This document shows positions 52,807 through 64,000 of a DNA stretch of 64,000 nucleotides, in pieces. The position numbers and the translations under genes were made by a program. The notes beneath the pieces were generated by a model, which did no database searches, was not told where the DNA came from, and saw only the letters and a program-made list of their open reading frames with translations. Where the stretch lies: assembly GCA_023078555.1 (NCBI GenBank), contig CM041198.1, forward strand, positions 10,669,874 to 10,733,873. The letters run 5' to 3'. This DNA is from Ulva prolifera (lineage: Eukaryota; Chlorophyta; Ulvophyceae; Ulvales; Ulvaceae). Position 1 is the stretch's first letter; each line of letters starts with the position of its first letter.

Positions 52807-53906
52807 ATGTATGTTGCTCAAGCCCTGAAAATTATCGCCCCGATGCGTGCTTCCTCGAGGCAGCGTGATGTTCCGCGCGGGAGGGCCGAGAATTCGAAGT
52901 GCAAAGGTCGCACCGGGGTGCTGATTCGAGCATCAGCACAGTCCACTGAAGCAGTACTTGCGAAAATTAGGGGCTGCGTTGTCCTCTACGGTGAGTTGGT
53001 GCCGCTGTATGGTTCCGCCGGGCTGTATTTGGACTGTTTGAAGCTGATCAGGCAGCTAACGACATCCACGCAGCGTGGCCAGCTGCTTCAACTGCCAGCA
53101 GCTGGCATCAGAAGGATATGGAGGCTCTCAAAAGGATACTATGATGCATCTGATCAAGATAGATTAGTTGCTGCTGGTCAGTGGTTCGTTGAAGATGATT
53201 TCACGAGTCAGGTGGGGATAGGCTTCTGTGGATATGCCGACCAGATTTGCAATGCAAAAAACGCATATATTGAGGAAAGCTCATTGACAATGGTGGTGTG
53301 CGGTGCCGGTGGCACCACTCGCATGCGTTGCCTTCCTTGTGCAACCGTCACTGCCTGCAGGACTGTGCAATCCAAACTTTCAGCAGGTCATCTGTCGCCC
53401 CAAGGGGGCCTCCACTGATAATCAAAAGTACTTGTCTCTTCGCACAGCATGAGAATGAAGAAGTCGTGGGCAGGATCGACAGCAGGTTGAGCTTGCCTGG
53501 AAGGCTGCTGTACCCTCGGTACTTCCATTCTGAAATCGGGCCTGGGCAGATGGTGCCTGGTACGCTAGGCCACAAAATATTTCACAGGCTGCATTATATT
53601 GGTCCCCAATTGTTTGTCTTTCCTTTCGCTTGCTTGACTGTGCACGCATTTGCAGCGACTGGTGAGCAGGCATCTGCAGTGTTGTGGGGCAGCATTGACA
53701 AGCAGTCAAGGCCGGACGCACTCCAGCAATCAGATATGTGGCCCATTCCTGCAAAAGCTAGTTGGCCTCACAGTGCGCCCTGGGCAGAATTCTTGAGGCC
53801 CGTTGCCCCTGGTGTATACTGCAGCTGTACTTGGGTGCACCCAAACGATCTGAGCAAGGCGCGATGCGTATCTCATGCAATTCTAGTCAAGTCAGACTCC
53901 CAATGA
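52807..53906 (+). CDS. Possible chloroplast-targeted protein, unidentified (partial model)
   Basis: A leader rich in Arg, Ser and Ala (MYVAQALKIIAPMRASSRQR) ends at a perfect donor, G|GTGAGT after 52990. Plausible following exons: 53099 or 53102 to 53211 (WRLSKGYYDASDQDRL, GQWFVEDDF), 53361 or 53448 to about 53560 (EEVVGRIDSRLSLPGRLLYP), and 53658 onward (GEQASAVLWGSID, PVAPGVYCSC). The phases can be made to agree, but alternatives exist at every step. No family is recognised. Frames at 54411-55063 might be further exons. Confidence 0.4.
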
Positions 53907-56163
53907 TCTGGGTGAGTTCTCAGATGTGGCCTTTGGGGCACAAGCGACAGTCACATGCCAGCAACGCAATTTGCGAGTGAGCAGCATGACTCCGGCTGCG
54001 TAACAGCAGCTGCGTAGCACCAGGTGCAATGCCTGGACTGCATGCCACGCACCAGCAGCTTTTCCTCTGCTAGAGCATCTCATTGTCAGGGCTGTGTTGC
54101 ATACCAGCATGCTGCGTTCGCTTGGCAGTGTTACACAGATGTGTCAGCCTGGCCGGGAGGGCTTTGAAGCCTGTCGTTTGACCTAGTACCAACGAAGAGT
54201 TGACTGGCCAGGGAATCGTGGCAGTGCACAGGGGACATGTAGTTGCACTTTGTGTGTTTCCACAGCCCAGACCTGCCATAACGTTCTTGAACAAGCAGTG
54301 TGACGTTTGAATGCAATTTTCAATTTGACCAGCGCAAGTTTGCATGAATGCCCTGTCGCCGCCTCAATATGCAGATCATGAAAGCAATGAACAGCAGCTA
54401 ACACCATCACATGGGCTATCGTGACAGCGAAGGCTGGGATGTGGATGCCAGAGCGGCCTCTGGTGTCACATGGACAAAGCGCGTTCAAAGCAGCAGACTA
54501 CAAGGGATTAGTACAAGCAATGGTGATCTGATGCTGTGCTGCGACAGCGGCCATTTACATCTGGTAGCGTCTCAGCCTCCCAGCTGGTCATCGTACCGAA
54601 TGCCAGACAGACACACTCGCTCACTGTTCGACTCGTCTTGGTCAGGAATGATAGGCAGGGTTGCTAAAGTGCAGGCCCGTAGGATCGCTGGACACCTCCG
54701 GACCCAGAAGCAGATGGGGGTCTAAAGGTGAGCCAAAGGAATTCAATCTGCTTTACTCTGCCAGGTTTTGTATCGGACTTTGAAGTGAGTGCCAGCAACT
54801 ATATCGGTAGCAGCCGAATCACTGCCCCTGCGGTCACAGATGTGTACACAAAGCAGAGAAATTTGCAAATGGTTATCAGAGGCAGATTCACAATCACCAT
54901 CGAGTGCTTCGCGCAAGGCAATGGCGTTTGGTTTGGTGGCACTGACTTCTGCTGTCGAACTCAGCAAACGCACATGCTGTCGGGTTTTGTTACAATGCAC
55001 AAGGTGCCATGGCCACGGGAAACTCGCTACCACTCATGCGCCACTCCGCGACTCCGCCATTAATGCGCCAACAATGAACAGCTGGCTGCACCGTGATTGC
55101 AATCAGGTACAGGTGGCAATGGCGCTTTGCTTGAGCTGTCACCCAGGTCCCTGCGCATGCTTGGCGTGGCACCGCCGCGCCTGTGTGGCCTTGCAAGGCC
55201 TTGCACAGCAGTTTCGACCCCCATGTTCCGACCCCAAGGATTCCAGATTCAAAATTTGAGCGGCCTGGAATCATGTATTGGCGATTATCCAACGACGTAG
55301 CGCGGCTGTTGCTGGTCAGCGCTTGCTTTTTAAACCTGAAGTCGGGGCTGCACGTTTCGGCATGTCCAATTTGGCTGGCTCGCGCCGCAACTCGGCTGCG
55401 GATACCACATTGGCTGCAAAGACAATTAGCGATTACGCAATTCTGCCCATGCCCTGAATCCAGCGGAATCACGTCGTGGCTGGCGCGCGTCACGCTTGCG
55501 CGTCGCCGCTCAATGAGATGTCACCCTTCAACCATACCCATAGTTTCATGCACCGACTGTCTGACGAATAGTGACGGCCGCTCCAATGGCAGGCATTATT
55601 TGCGATTGCCGCATGCCGGGGTGTGGGTCCAAGTGTCATTGTATTAAACATTTCAAGAATACAAACGGTGCTAACGATGGCACATAACAACTGACCGATC
55701 CCTCGAATTAACGGATGCGGATCTATCTGCGATGCTTCAGGCACAGCATTGTGCGAGCAGCGATGTATATGACAGTATTGGGTTCAGAGCGGTGTAACAG
55801 GGTGTCGACGCAAGCAGTGCAGCCTGACGAACGGCATGCCGTCCCACACTCCGACAATTACGCTAAAGCGAGGCCGCGCGGTCGCGTCTTCATGGCAACT
55901 ATTTGTAACAGAAATTCTGCAGACCTCTGCCGTTTCCTCGTGAGGCTGTCCGATAAAGTTTGTATACTTGTTTGATCCGCGTGTCACTGACCACAAGATC
56001 GCTAGCACGCGGACATTTCAGGAGCCTCAGGTACGCGGCCTGTCCCGTCGGGCATCATTTTCATCACCCTTAATTTTGCAACTATACTTTTTGCGATCCT
56101 GCAGCTGGCGTTTCTGAATAAGAATCGTGTTCGCACTCGTGCACAGAGGCTGATATTGACAGA
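53907..56163. other. Mostly unassigned region upstream of the REEP gene
   Basis: Open frames at 54411-54725 and 54728-55063 (plus), and an overlapping minus frame at 54743-55033, have protein-like composition but no recognised domain or secure splice sites. Nothing recognisable lies between 55.1 and 56.1 kb. Confidence 0.35.
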
Positions 56164-57195
56164 ATGGGCAAGTTCGCGTACGTGGGAATCGCAGTCCGGT
56201 TGGCGACGTTGATCATAGGCACAGCTTATCCCGCATACAAGAGTGTGGTGCGTCGCGTATGGATTCAGGCATTGTGTTGTCAGAGAGCGATTCTGTTTCG
56301 AGCTGTACATCCGTGAAATAGATCAAACACTGGTGCATCCACGTCTTGTGAAGCTAAAATACCTGCTCAATGATACGTGCGCGATTGGCTTACAAGCATC
56401 GGTGTTCCTAGCGTACGAGGTCACGTACTTGCTCAGGCTGAAGGCGCTGACAACGATCGCTTTGTTCTTGTTATTCTGGAGACTGGATCATTACAAGGGA
56501 CCTACAATCTTATACTTTATCATGTTTTTTTTCGCAAAGATATTTTCTAAAAGCCAATGCTGTTTATCGCACCCGCAACGAGGCTGACGCTGATCTGCCG
56601 AAGTCAGTCTCTGCTGGTGCTGTTGACCACGCTCACTTCTGATACATATGCTTGCCTCAAACTCCACCAAAGCGTCCAATCTCTTCTGATCCCGAAGTCC
56701 TTTGTTTGACAACGTACGCGGTGCCGCAGGAAGCGCTGGAAAGCACAGGGACGCTAGATGACAGTCAGTGGCTTACATACTGGCTCTTCAGTGCAGTTAT
56801 CACACTTTTAGAACGAATTCTTGCTCCAGCTATTCCGTACATCCCGCTGTATTCGGTCATCAAGTGCATCTTCCTGGGTTGGCTTGTGCTGCCACAGACG
56901 AAAGGCACAGAAGCTCTGTACCATCATGCAAGGCCAGCTCTAGTATTTTTGAAGCACCGCATTGACATAATCCTTGGGAAGGATACCACCTGTGCGAATG
57001 CTGGTATGTTGTGCTGCGCCGATGGTTCTGCTTGGGCAACGGAATCACAATGACACTGTCAATGTGATAACATTGTTGACGGTTCAAGCGCTTAATTTTG
57101 TAGGCCTGAAAGATATTCCTGAACAGCTCAAGGGAGCTGCTGATGATACGTTTGGCATACATGATGCAGTTGGGAAGCAGAACCACATTCAGTAG
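56164..57195 (+). CDS. HVA22/REEP (TB2/DP1) family ER membrane protein (three exons)
   Basis: A small ER-shaping protein that sits as a wedge in tubular ER membrane. Exons 56164-56244, 56730-57003 (donor GTATGT) and 57104-57195 join in frame to 148 residues. The first exon has a hydrophobic segment ending GTAYPAYKS, the family's YPAY motif. Exon 2 has DDSQWLTYWLFSAVITLLER (conserved QWLTYW), a second pair of hydrophobic segments, the LVLPQTKGTEALYHH signature, and a basic stretch (FLKHRIDIILGK). Exon 3 is a polar tail (LKDIPEQLKGAADD). Length and layout fit plant HVA22. Other ATGs upstream of 56164 are not supported. Confidence 0.9.
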
Positions 57196-57413
57196 CACAG
57201 CTCAGCTGGCGCAAAGGAACTGGTACTGAAGAAATGACTTTTTTTTTCTTACTGCGTGTCCATCTCATGTCGGTCGCTCACATGCAGCAGGCCGTTCGGC
57301 ACAAAGTGATATGTGTAGGTTGGTGTACTCTCGGTGTTGAAGCGTACTTATTGACTAAGCGACTAGTGTGACAAGGGACTGCAACTATGCACATTTGGCA
57401 CATGCACCTGCCG

Positions 57414-57418
57414 TGTAA
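57414..57418 (+). terminator. Candidate TGTAA polyadenylation signal of the REEP gene
   Basis: TGTAA lies 219 bases past the TAG at 57193-57195, at the edge of the LINE-like fragment. Confidence 0.35.
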
Positions 57419-57420
57419 AC

Positions 57421-57515
57421 TAAATCTGGATTTACTTAGGCGCACGCTTAACATGACATTGACAACTCCGGACAATCAGGACCACATGCCAAAGCAGTAG
57501 ACCACCTGGAAACCG
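57421..57515 (-). repeat. LINE 3'-end-like fragment with the block also found in HISN1 intron 3
   Basis: On the minus strand it reads GGTCTACTGC, GGCATGTGGTCCTG and CGGAGTTGTCAATGTCATG, then AAGTAAATCCAGATTTAG. The first half matches 6021-6065 and the second half matches 19194-19242. Confidence 0.6.
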
Positions 57516-59290
57516 CCCTGTGACAACTGTACGCAATTCACAGGGCCTCCTCCTGTATTCAAGGAGGTGGTCTCGCATGGCTCTTTGGATGCCCCATGCA
57601 TACATGACAGACGGACGATTGCACTCTCATTCTTCAGCTGCCCCTGGAAATTGTTGATGCTCCACTGCGCCGACACAGTGACGGGTCTTAATGAAAGGAC
57701 GTGGTGGGAACGTAAGCATGCGCCTGCCGCCAGTAGTGTTTACATGGTCTCACATTCGGACCTGCCATCATCTTGCCCAGGTCCTTGCATCTTCCCCCTT
57801 TCTTGCAACAGGATGTTGCATTGTAGGGTGCATGTGTGTTTTAGGGGTTCTACCAAGTGCACATCATGCCGCAATGACAATTGGGACATGGGGTTGGGCG
57901 TACCCAGGGTGTGCCTCTCCCACCTCTCCACAAAGCACTTTTCCGTCAAAATCATATGCATGGCTGGCCAATCGGGCACTCGGTTGACAGCCGTCAAACC
58001 TATCCGCAATGAGGGTTCAACAAGCCTCGTGCGGATTACCCCCTATATCGGTCTGTGCCGTGACCTTACGGCCATGTTCAGTGGCTTGTTGGGGCATGCG
58101 ATGCTAAATTGGCTGCAAAGGCAGATCAAATAGCTGCTGTCAATGGTCCTCCTCAAGTAGGCACGAATGTCAGAGGTTCTGGAGTGACCTGCTATGGCTG
58201 CAAGTACAGGATGCCCTGTCGGGTGTTTCTCAATCTTCCCCCCGTCTTGTTCATTTTGTTGCACAGTCATGGGAAGCACAGCAGTGAGTGACAATGTGGT
58301 CTTCTTATTAACATGGCATGAAGATGCATTGTTCTTATACTATAGTAGAAGTGTTATGATCGTCATTGCTGCAGCGGTCTACTTGTGTGAGTGTTGATCA
58401 GCCATTCGCATGTATGAGCATATACTTAGCCAACTGTAAACTTATATCTGCCATGACCAGTGCCCGTATTTCCCATAGGCAGTAATTCGGCACTGATTTC
58501 ATTCTCTACTTGCGTCGACTCATCAGCTTGAGATCAAAGTGCGCTTGTGTTGTGGTCACGTCACGTAAGCCAACCGGCTCGAAAGTACGACCAGCCTAAA
58601 AGATGACAAAGAGACCAGTCATGTGCATGTTAACGTTATTTAGGAGAGGTACGGCGGGTAGACGTGCAACATCCCGATCGGAACGTCTGCATGGCTACGG
58701 AAGCACCGGTCGGTTACAAAATTCGGCCGCCAAGTCAACGATATCTTTCTGTTTGATCGAAAGGGTTTCCGTGTTTCTGCTGCTCCTTTGATGAACAAGG
58801 TGCTCAGTTCTGTCGATGTCCCTCGCTAGAGTGGCAAGGGCACAACGAAGCGGGTATAACAATACGGGGGCCGGTCGCCACTGAGCACGTAACGCTGTCT
58901 GCGTTTTCTCTGTGTCTTGCGCAGCGAGCCGCGGTTCGTCTGGATCTGTCACCAACATGGGACATCTGCTTGCGCTGCCTTACCCGTTCCTTTGTCTTTG
59001 CGCCATGACAGAGAAGATTCTGAGATGGTTGCCTTTGGCTTGCCTCTCCATGTTCATCCATACGCAGTTTTGCTGTTCCCTACTTGACTGTAAGAAGAAA
59101 GTTCATGACCGTCAGAGCAAAAAGCAAGATCGGCTTGATGCGATTGTAACAAACGGTTTCATACATCATATTGCGCGCAGATACATTCACCGGCTGCCGA
59201 CCATGTCACCGATGAGATTCATGCAGCATGACATGATGCTCAAGATTGGGATCAGGTTGCGTCCAGTCCCATAATATGATTGATTTCCTA

Positions 59291-60586
59291 CTACTTGCCA
59301 TATAGGCCAGTCCAGTACAATCTTCCATCAGCACAATTCTCATATCCATATCCAACCTGCATTCGGCAGCCAGTGCCAATTCGCAACCAGATACAGATAC
59401 TGTCCTGGACACATCGGTGCCGACCATACATCTCAAAGGCGTGGAGACTGGGAACACACCTGGGTGTACAGACCGTTCTCCATATTACCCCTATGCGGTG
59501 GACTGTTTCTCCATTGGTTGACTGATGTGCTGGCAGCACTTGAACTCATGTCAAAATTGTACAGCACATTCTCGGCACACCATCCCCATTCAAGCTGTTC
59601 GCAACGCGCCGAGAACCCATCATGACTGAGAGAGCCAATGCTGTGCGTGCAACAAAGAACTCAGAACCGGTATTGCATGGTTGCCATCCAAAGTCAAGAT
59701 CGCCTCAGCACACACTGGCAGCTGCAGCTTCTGGGCTCGTACTTGCACATGTCCCGTGACCATTCTTGGGCCAAGTCTGAAGCGCTTTCATTACATTCCA
59801 GAGGGTCAGCCCCAGCCTGTGCACGTAATTTGTTGTTCTCTTCAATAGCAGACATGATCCAAGGGTCTGAACAAGCTGAAGTGGCTATACTGTCACTATT
59901 TGATGGGGTATCACCAACTGATGACAGCGTTCCATTGGCCGTTGCAATGCTCCAGTCGGCATCAGGCGTCGACAATATACATCGTCCGTAATCAGGTTGG
60001 CATTGTTTGCTGCAGGCTGCATTTGTGCATCCACACTTTCCCTCAGCTGAACAGCATGGATAATTCCCAGAGCATGCACCAATTTGAGCTCCACAAGCAC
60101 CATCCTTTTCCATGACCTGTGGAAGCTGCGCAGCCGTGGTGGCTTCTGCATCCGCATAGTGGCAACTTTGAGGACTTGCTATGCATGCTTGTTCCCCCAT
60201 CTGTAATCTCAAATCTATGTCCAACATCATGGTGGCTACACGCACCGCATTCGAGAACTTCTCCTGACCAAAATTGGGGTATCACTCTTTTCTTTGGTCG
60301 ACACTGTGCATACGTGGCAGAGAATTGAACACAATGAGAGTCCGGATCGCAACATCGTCGATCCAGTCTCGATCGCCCTCCATTTTCACGGAGGAATCCA
60401 CCACAGCGATTCCAAGTTCTTGCACAGCTTTCCGTGGAACACGACGCAGCTGCACAGTGAATCAAGTAAGCCTGTTTGCACATGCGGCATTCTTCCATCC
60501 ACATGACCCAAGGACACACCCACTACAACCTGTGCCGCTCCGCTTGCTGCCAAGGCGATGAACGCTACCTTCACCACATTCATCAT
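59291..60586 (-). CDS. Secreted CAP (PR-1/SCP) protein with CBM1-like and hevein-like modules (five exons)
   Basis: Exons 60586-60520, 60449-60286, 60125-59743 (first and last borders have close alternatives), 59640-59460 and 59356-59291 join in frame to about 286 residues. In order: a signal peptide (MMNVVKVAFIALAASGAAQ); a CBM1-like cysteine module (WNRCGG ... RCCDPDSHCV ... YAQCRP); a hevein-like chitin-binding module (CGAQIGACSGNYPCCSAEGK, then CQPDYGRC); a Ser/Thr linker; and the CAP domain (IMSAIEENNKLRAQAGADPL, SHDGFSARCEQLEWGWCAEN, WRNSPPHRGNM, GYENCADGRLYWTGLYG). The CAP HxxN-type cavity residues (SHDGF, AEN, HRGN) are present. The acceptor just before the ATG suggests a 5' UTR intron or an earlier exon. 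Probably an extracellular or cell-wall protein; the substrate is unknown. Confidence 0.88.
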
Positions 60587-60599
60587 CTGCAATCAGCCA

Positions 60600-62454
60600 T
60601 ATCCCAATTTTGGGCGTTGACCAAAAACAGATCCAACCCCGACACATTCGAAATTGTACTTTCCAACCGAGAGAACATCTGCATCGCAATCTCAACAGCA
60701 GCCAGGGATCCTCAGTGTAGCGATGCTTATGACTGCGCGCTATGACATTCTACACGAAGGCTTCGATGAAGCACATGTCAACGCAGTGCAATGGCCAACA
60801 CGGATGCCTCGGACAGTTCCGCAGAGACTGAAAACCCAACATACTCCCTGGGGCAGTTATATCCACAGATTTCATACCGCTGATGTTCCAAGGAGGACCG
60901 AAGAAATTGAGAGAGCGTGAAACAATTCAGATGCGATTCGACGGACCCTTACAGCGAGTCAAGTCGATGCGTGTGATATGAGACAGAGAACATGTGCCAG
61001 CAGATATTCAAGTAATACTTTTGATGCCCTAGAGAAAACGCTCAACGCGAACGGGTGGCAGACTGCAACGACTGAGTCAGGGGCAGCCTTACGGTAGACA
61101 AAGCGCACAAGAATGTGCGATATTTCATAACGAGCCAATCCCCGTGCATATGTTGCATACGCAAGTGATTCATGTTTCTGCCCCAGTCCGTGCGCGGATG
61201 CTCGACCTTGTCCTGGGTCCTGCAATGCATGGTGCCTGCTCACCCTCGGTAAATCGTACATCAACATCACCGGCAGCGCTATGCCATGGTCACATGACAT
61301 CGAACGTAAGTATCACAAGTTGGACAGTGGAGAATTGAAAACACGTTGCGTGTTTTCACATTTGTGCCTGGCAACCCAGCGTTCCGATGTGGTGCTGCAA
61401 TGTGAGTTGCGGTATACTTGCACTAGAGATCGGAGATACCGCAAGGACTGGTGAGTCAGAGCGTCGTCACACGTGAGAGATTCGTTAGCTGGTGGGATGT
61501 GCCAGTGGCGATGGGAGTCAGACTTTTAGTGCGGATGTCATCCACGAACCATTCCGCCAGGTACATCACCGCAAATGAGTCATATGTACAGTGCGCCGTG
61601 ACCATACGTCGCTTTTAGAGAACAACAGATGCTATGGAAAGAACAGTGCATGCGTTAGATATCGAAGATCATGACACCCATGGTGCCGGCTTACTGTGAA
61701 AGGTCACTGCACCGGAGGACTTGTCAGCGCTCCTGGGGCGAGTAGGGGGGAGAATTTTGAGCCTGTATGGTGCCTATGACTGCAAGGAAAACATTATGTG
61801 CGACATGGAGAGCAAGGCCAAGACCGAGCAGTAGCGGCTTTCCTAGACATGTACCTGTCTCTAACTAAGCTATTGCCACAGCTACAAGTAATAATTCATT
61901 TTTTGAGTTGAGCGATTACGGCTTGGATTTCGGAATTCAGTGCTCTCTTGGTTGCCGGCAGCCGGTTCACATCCTAACTGCATTGTACGTGCTGTTGCGT
62001 ACTCGAGACTCACCGACTCACCGACACATACATTATCTACATACGGCGGCTCTTGTTCGCCCGCCACTTCTTGAAAGCAGCGTAGAACGGAAATATCTTC
62101 AAATTGTACAGCTTGATCTGCTTGGGGCGTCCCATCTCTGCTGATCTCCGCAGCGTTACAACAATGCTGCTATTCGCGCAAGCCGCTACGACTGTGTCGG
62201 AACCGCCGCGGCAGGGGCAAGCGATTATTGACCACGTGTGTCATTTCGGCGCTCGCTTCGCTTGCGATATGTGGGTGCTGAATTATCGCTTTTCGCTCAT
62301 CTCACCCCTGAGTTTTATTTTATCGCCTGCAACCTACATATCGACCAGGAAAAGCACTACCGACCGGGCATCACTGCTATACCGACATTATGCGTACCCA
62401 CAAGCATCGACCTCAGAAACCATGTGGCCCCCGTATTACCGGTTATTCTTACCG
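60600..62454. other. Upstream of the CAP gene, nothing recognised
   Basis: No gene or known repeat could be supported over this stretch. The short frames present overlap on both strands. Confidence 0.4.
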
Positions 62455-63620
62455 GCACGGTGTGCCTTTGCCAGCAGTTATGTTTGACGCGATAGCGGGC
62501 CCAGCAGTCTGCCAGCAGCCCCCTATCGCACCCAAACCACCAGGCTGCCAGCCGGTGGCGCATGTGCCATCATGCACCGCACAGCCTCAAACTTGACACA
62601 AGTACTCCTGTATATCTGCATATCACATATACTCAATTTAAGGTGCATCGAACACCTCTGTGTGATCTCGGCTCTGGTGGCTGTAGGCCCCGTGATTGTG
62701 TCCGTGCCACCTTTCTCTCGTGAATTTTGTGCTAGTGGTGACACGGCACGTACTTAACTTAGTTTGATTAGCTGCTGAACCATATCAATTATTACATAGC
62801 AACGTGCTGTGTCTGTATGACGTACAGCACACGTATCCTCGTGTCGAATACGGCTTCTTCAGAGCGCAATTTACCGTACCTTCACATTACTGGCTACATG
62901 AAAGCTTCCGACAGGTGCCTTACAGCGGTGATCACGAATATCATATCAATGTCGCGTTGCGTGCGCACACAGGTCCTACAAAACGTGCATATCGTGTGGG
63001 TGAAGGGATCGCAGCCCGTCATTGAAGACACATGCGAATGAGACTGCAGCCGTTGTTTGTTCGATAATATAGCTGTAAACATGAATTAGGGACACGGGAT
63101 GCCTTCTTGCTGAACGGACCACCACCACAGTTGCCATGTAGGCGGCGTGTGCCTGGCAGCCCAACTGCTGCAGTAGCATTGGTCCCCACGCTTGCTTGCA
63201 CTTAGTGTTGCAATGGATTCATCGTCTTCTCGTTACGGGAATCAATGCACTGGTCGAGAAAGAGCATGACAACATGCTGTCGTCCACATAACTGCTCCAC
63301 ATCAAGGACCGCACAAATCTGCAGGAATATAGCGAACATGGCTGGTTGTCCACCTCGCTGCACACAGCTGCACCTCGCCACACATGGCTTGACACAATAT
63401 TCACCAAAGCAAGACGTGCAATTCGATCATCCCACAGCCATCATTGCAGAGCAAGAATATGCCTTTCCAACAAAGTAGCAGTCATCAGCAGGGCACGTCC
63501 AACAGGCCCACCTATGATGACTGAGTGGAGTCCCACTGTACACGCATGGGTACTGGAGTGTGTGACCTCTGCAATGGAATGGATACATGCAAACACGGGT
63601 GTGCTGTGTTACATGGACAA
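62455..63620 (+). repeat. Dispersed repeat family R1, copy C
   Basis: Collinear with copy B (34395-35560, inverted). Its first 330 bases also match copy A. It lacks the 183-bp array found beside copy B. Frames at 62804-63041 (VQHTYPRVEYGFFRAQ) resemble the one in copy B but are broken. Confidence 0.8.
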
Positions 63621-63866
63621 AGCGAGCGATGCAGATAGCACCATGGGAAAGCACCACGGGAAACAACCAGGAAAACCGCACACTCACACAACCACCAACA
63701 CGCATCACAGACCAACAAAGCCATGCAACCGCACACCTCAGCAGCACCCGCCTTGGCCGCAGCCATACACACACAGGCGCCGCTTTGCCGCTCGGGGCTG
63801 CTCCTATCGGATGCGGGAGTGTAGGTGGGGATGACTGTGGAAAGGGGGAGTGGGTTGGGGTTGGGG

Positions 63867-63897
<31 letters not shown>

Positions 63898-64000
63898 TCC
63901 GACTTGCGCGTTGGGCCGGCGACGGCCGGGATGACAGCTTGGGCCGCCGCGTGGGCGGCGGGGTTATTTTGCGTACAGGCGCGAGGCTGCATGTTATTGG
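63621..64000. other. Window end: Thr/His-rich plus-strand frame and G-rich tract, no gene assigned
   Basis: The plus-strand frame at 63587-63934 is low in complexity. The last 100 bases are GC-rich and resemble the 3' region of retrotransposon copy C (GGCGGCGGGG words), but too little is in the window to decide. Confidence 0.3.
63850..63897 (+). repeat. (TTGGGG)3 followed by a 29-base G run
   Basis: TGGGTTGGGGTTGGGGTTGG then G to 63897. It is strongly G-quadruplex-prone. It resembles a ciliate-type telomere repeat, but three units inside a chromosome are more likely a decayed G tract. Confidence 0.85.

Larger units (their letters stand above)
57196..59290. other. Convergent region between the REEP and CAP genes, with repeat fragments
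   Basis: Apart from the poly(A) signal at 57414-57418 and the LINE-like fragment at 57421-57515, no gene is recognised. Plus and minus frames between 57.5 and 59.3 kb lack domains. Confidence 0.4.

Noticed and set aside
63850-63897. Chromosome end (telomere)
   Set aside because: There are only three TTGGGG units, followed by pure G and then ordinary sequence to the window end.

Overview
This window looks like nuclear DNA of a green alga (chlorophyte or a close relative). Seven genes can be read. All have GT-AG introns, and the exon junctions I resolved keep frame. Several products are plant/algal in type: an organellar valyl-tRNA synthetase, a plant-type long-form ATP phosphoribosyltransferase, an HVA22/REEP protein, a long octotricopeptide-repeat-like protein and a secreted CAP protein with algal-style carbohydrate-binding modules. 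Most of these genes have TGTAA a short way past the stop codon, which is the usual chlorophyte polyadenylation signal. No prokaryotic features (operons, Shine-Dalgarno sites, CRISPR) were seen. The species cannot be named from sequence alone.

Genes in order: valyl-tRNA synthetase (minus, 0.4-4.7 kb); HISN1/HisG (minus, 5.6-7.5 kb); a long unidentified coiled-coil protein (plus, 7.9-13.6 kb); a saccharopine-dehydrogenase-like/SCCPDH oxidoreductase (minus, 14.6-17.7 kb); an OPR/FASTK-like helical-repeat protein (plus, 24.4-29.7 kb); a small HVA22/REEP membrane protein (plus, 56.2-57.2 kb); and a secreted CAP protein (minus, 59.3-60.6 kb). A weaker gene candidate lies at 52.8-53.9 kb. The genes do not form an operon or a single pathway. 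They are housekeeping and organelle-maintenance genes separated by repeats.

The rest is a repeat landscape. At 19.2-23.0, 30.7 and 48.0-51.4 kb are copies of one retrotransposon family (reverse transcriptase, zinc finger and a C-terminal endonuclease-like domain) sharing a CCTTTGTAAC 3' end. At 31.49-32.74 kb a small hAT DNA transposon with a perfect 8-bp target duplication carries a 67-bp perfect inverted repeat inside its truncated transposase. It sits in one copy of an unidentified dispersed repeat; a second, inverted copy lies at 34.4-35.6 kb next to a 183-bp tandem array that is open as a 434-residue ORF, and a third copy lies at 62.5-63.6 kb. From 36.1 to 47.1 kb a decayed APE-type LINE on the minus strand has been split by a young, intact Ty1/copia element (36.92-43.51 kb; LTRs differ at 2 of 353 positions; 5-bp target duplication CCGTG). 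Three long (CA/TG)n tracts and three G homopolymers of 29-36 bases also stand out.
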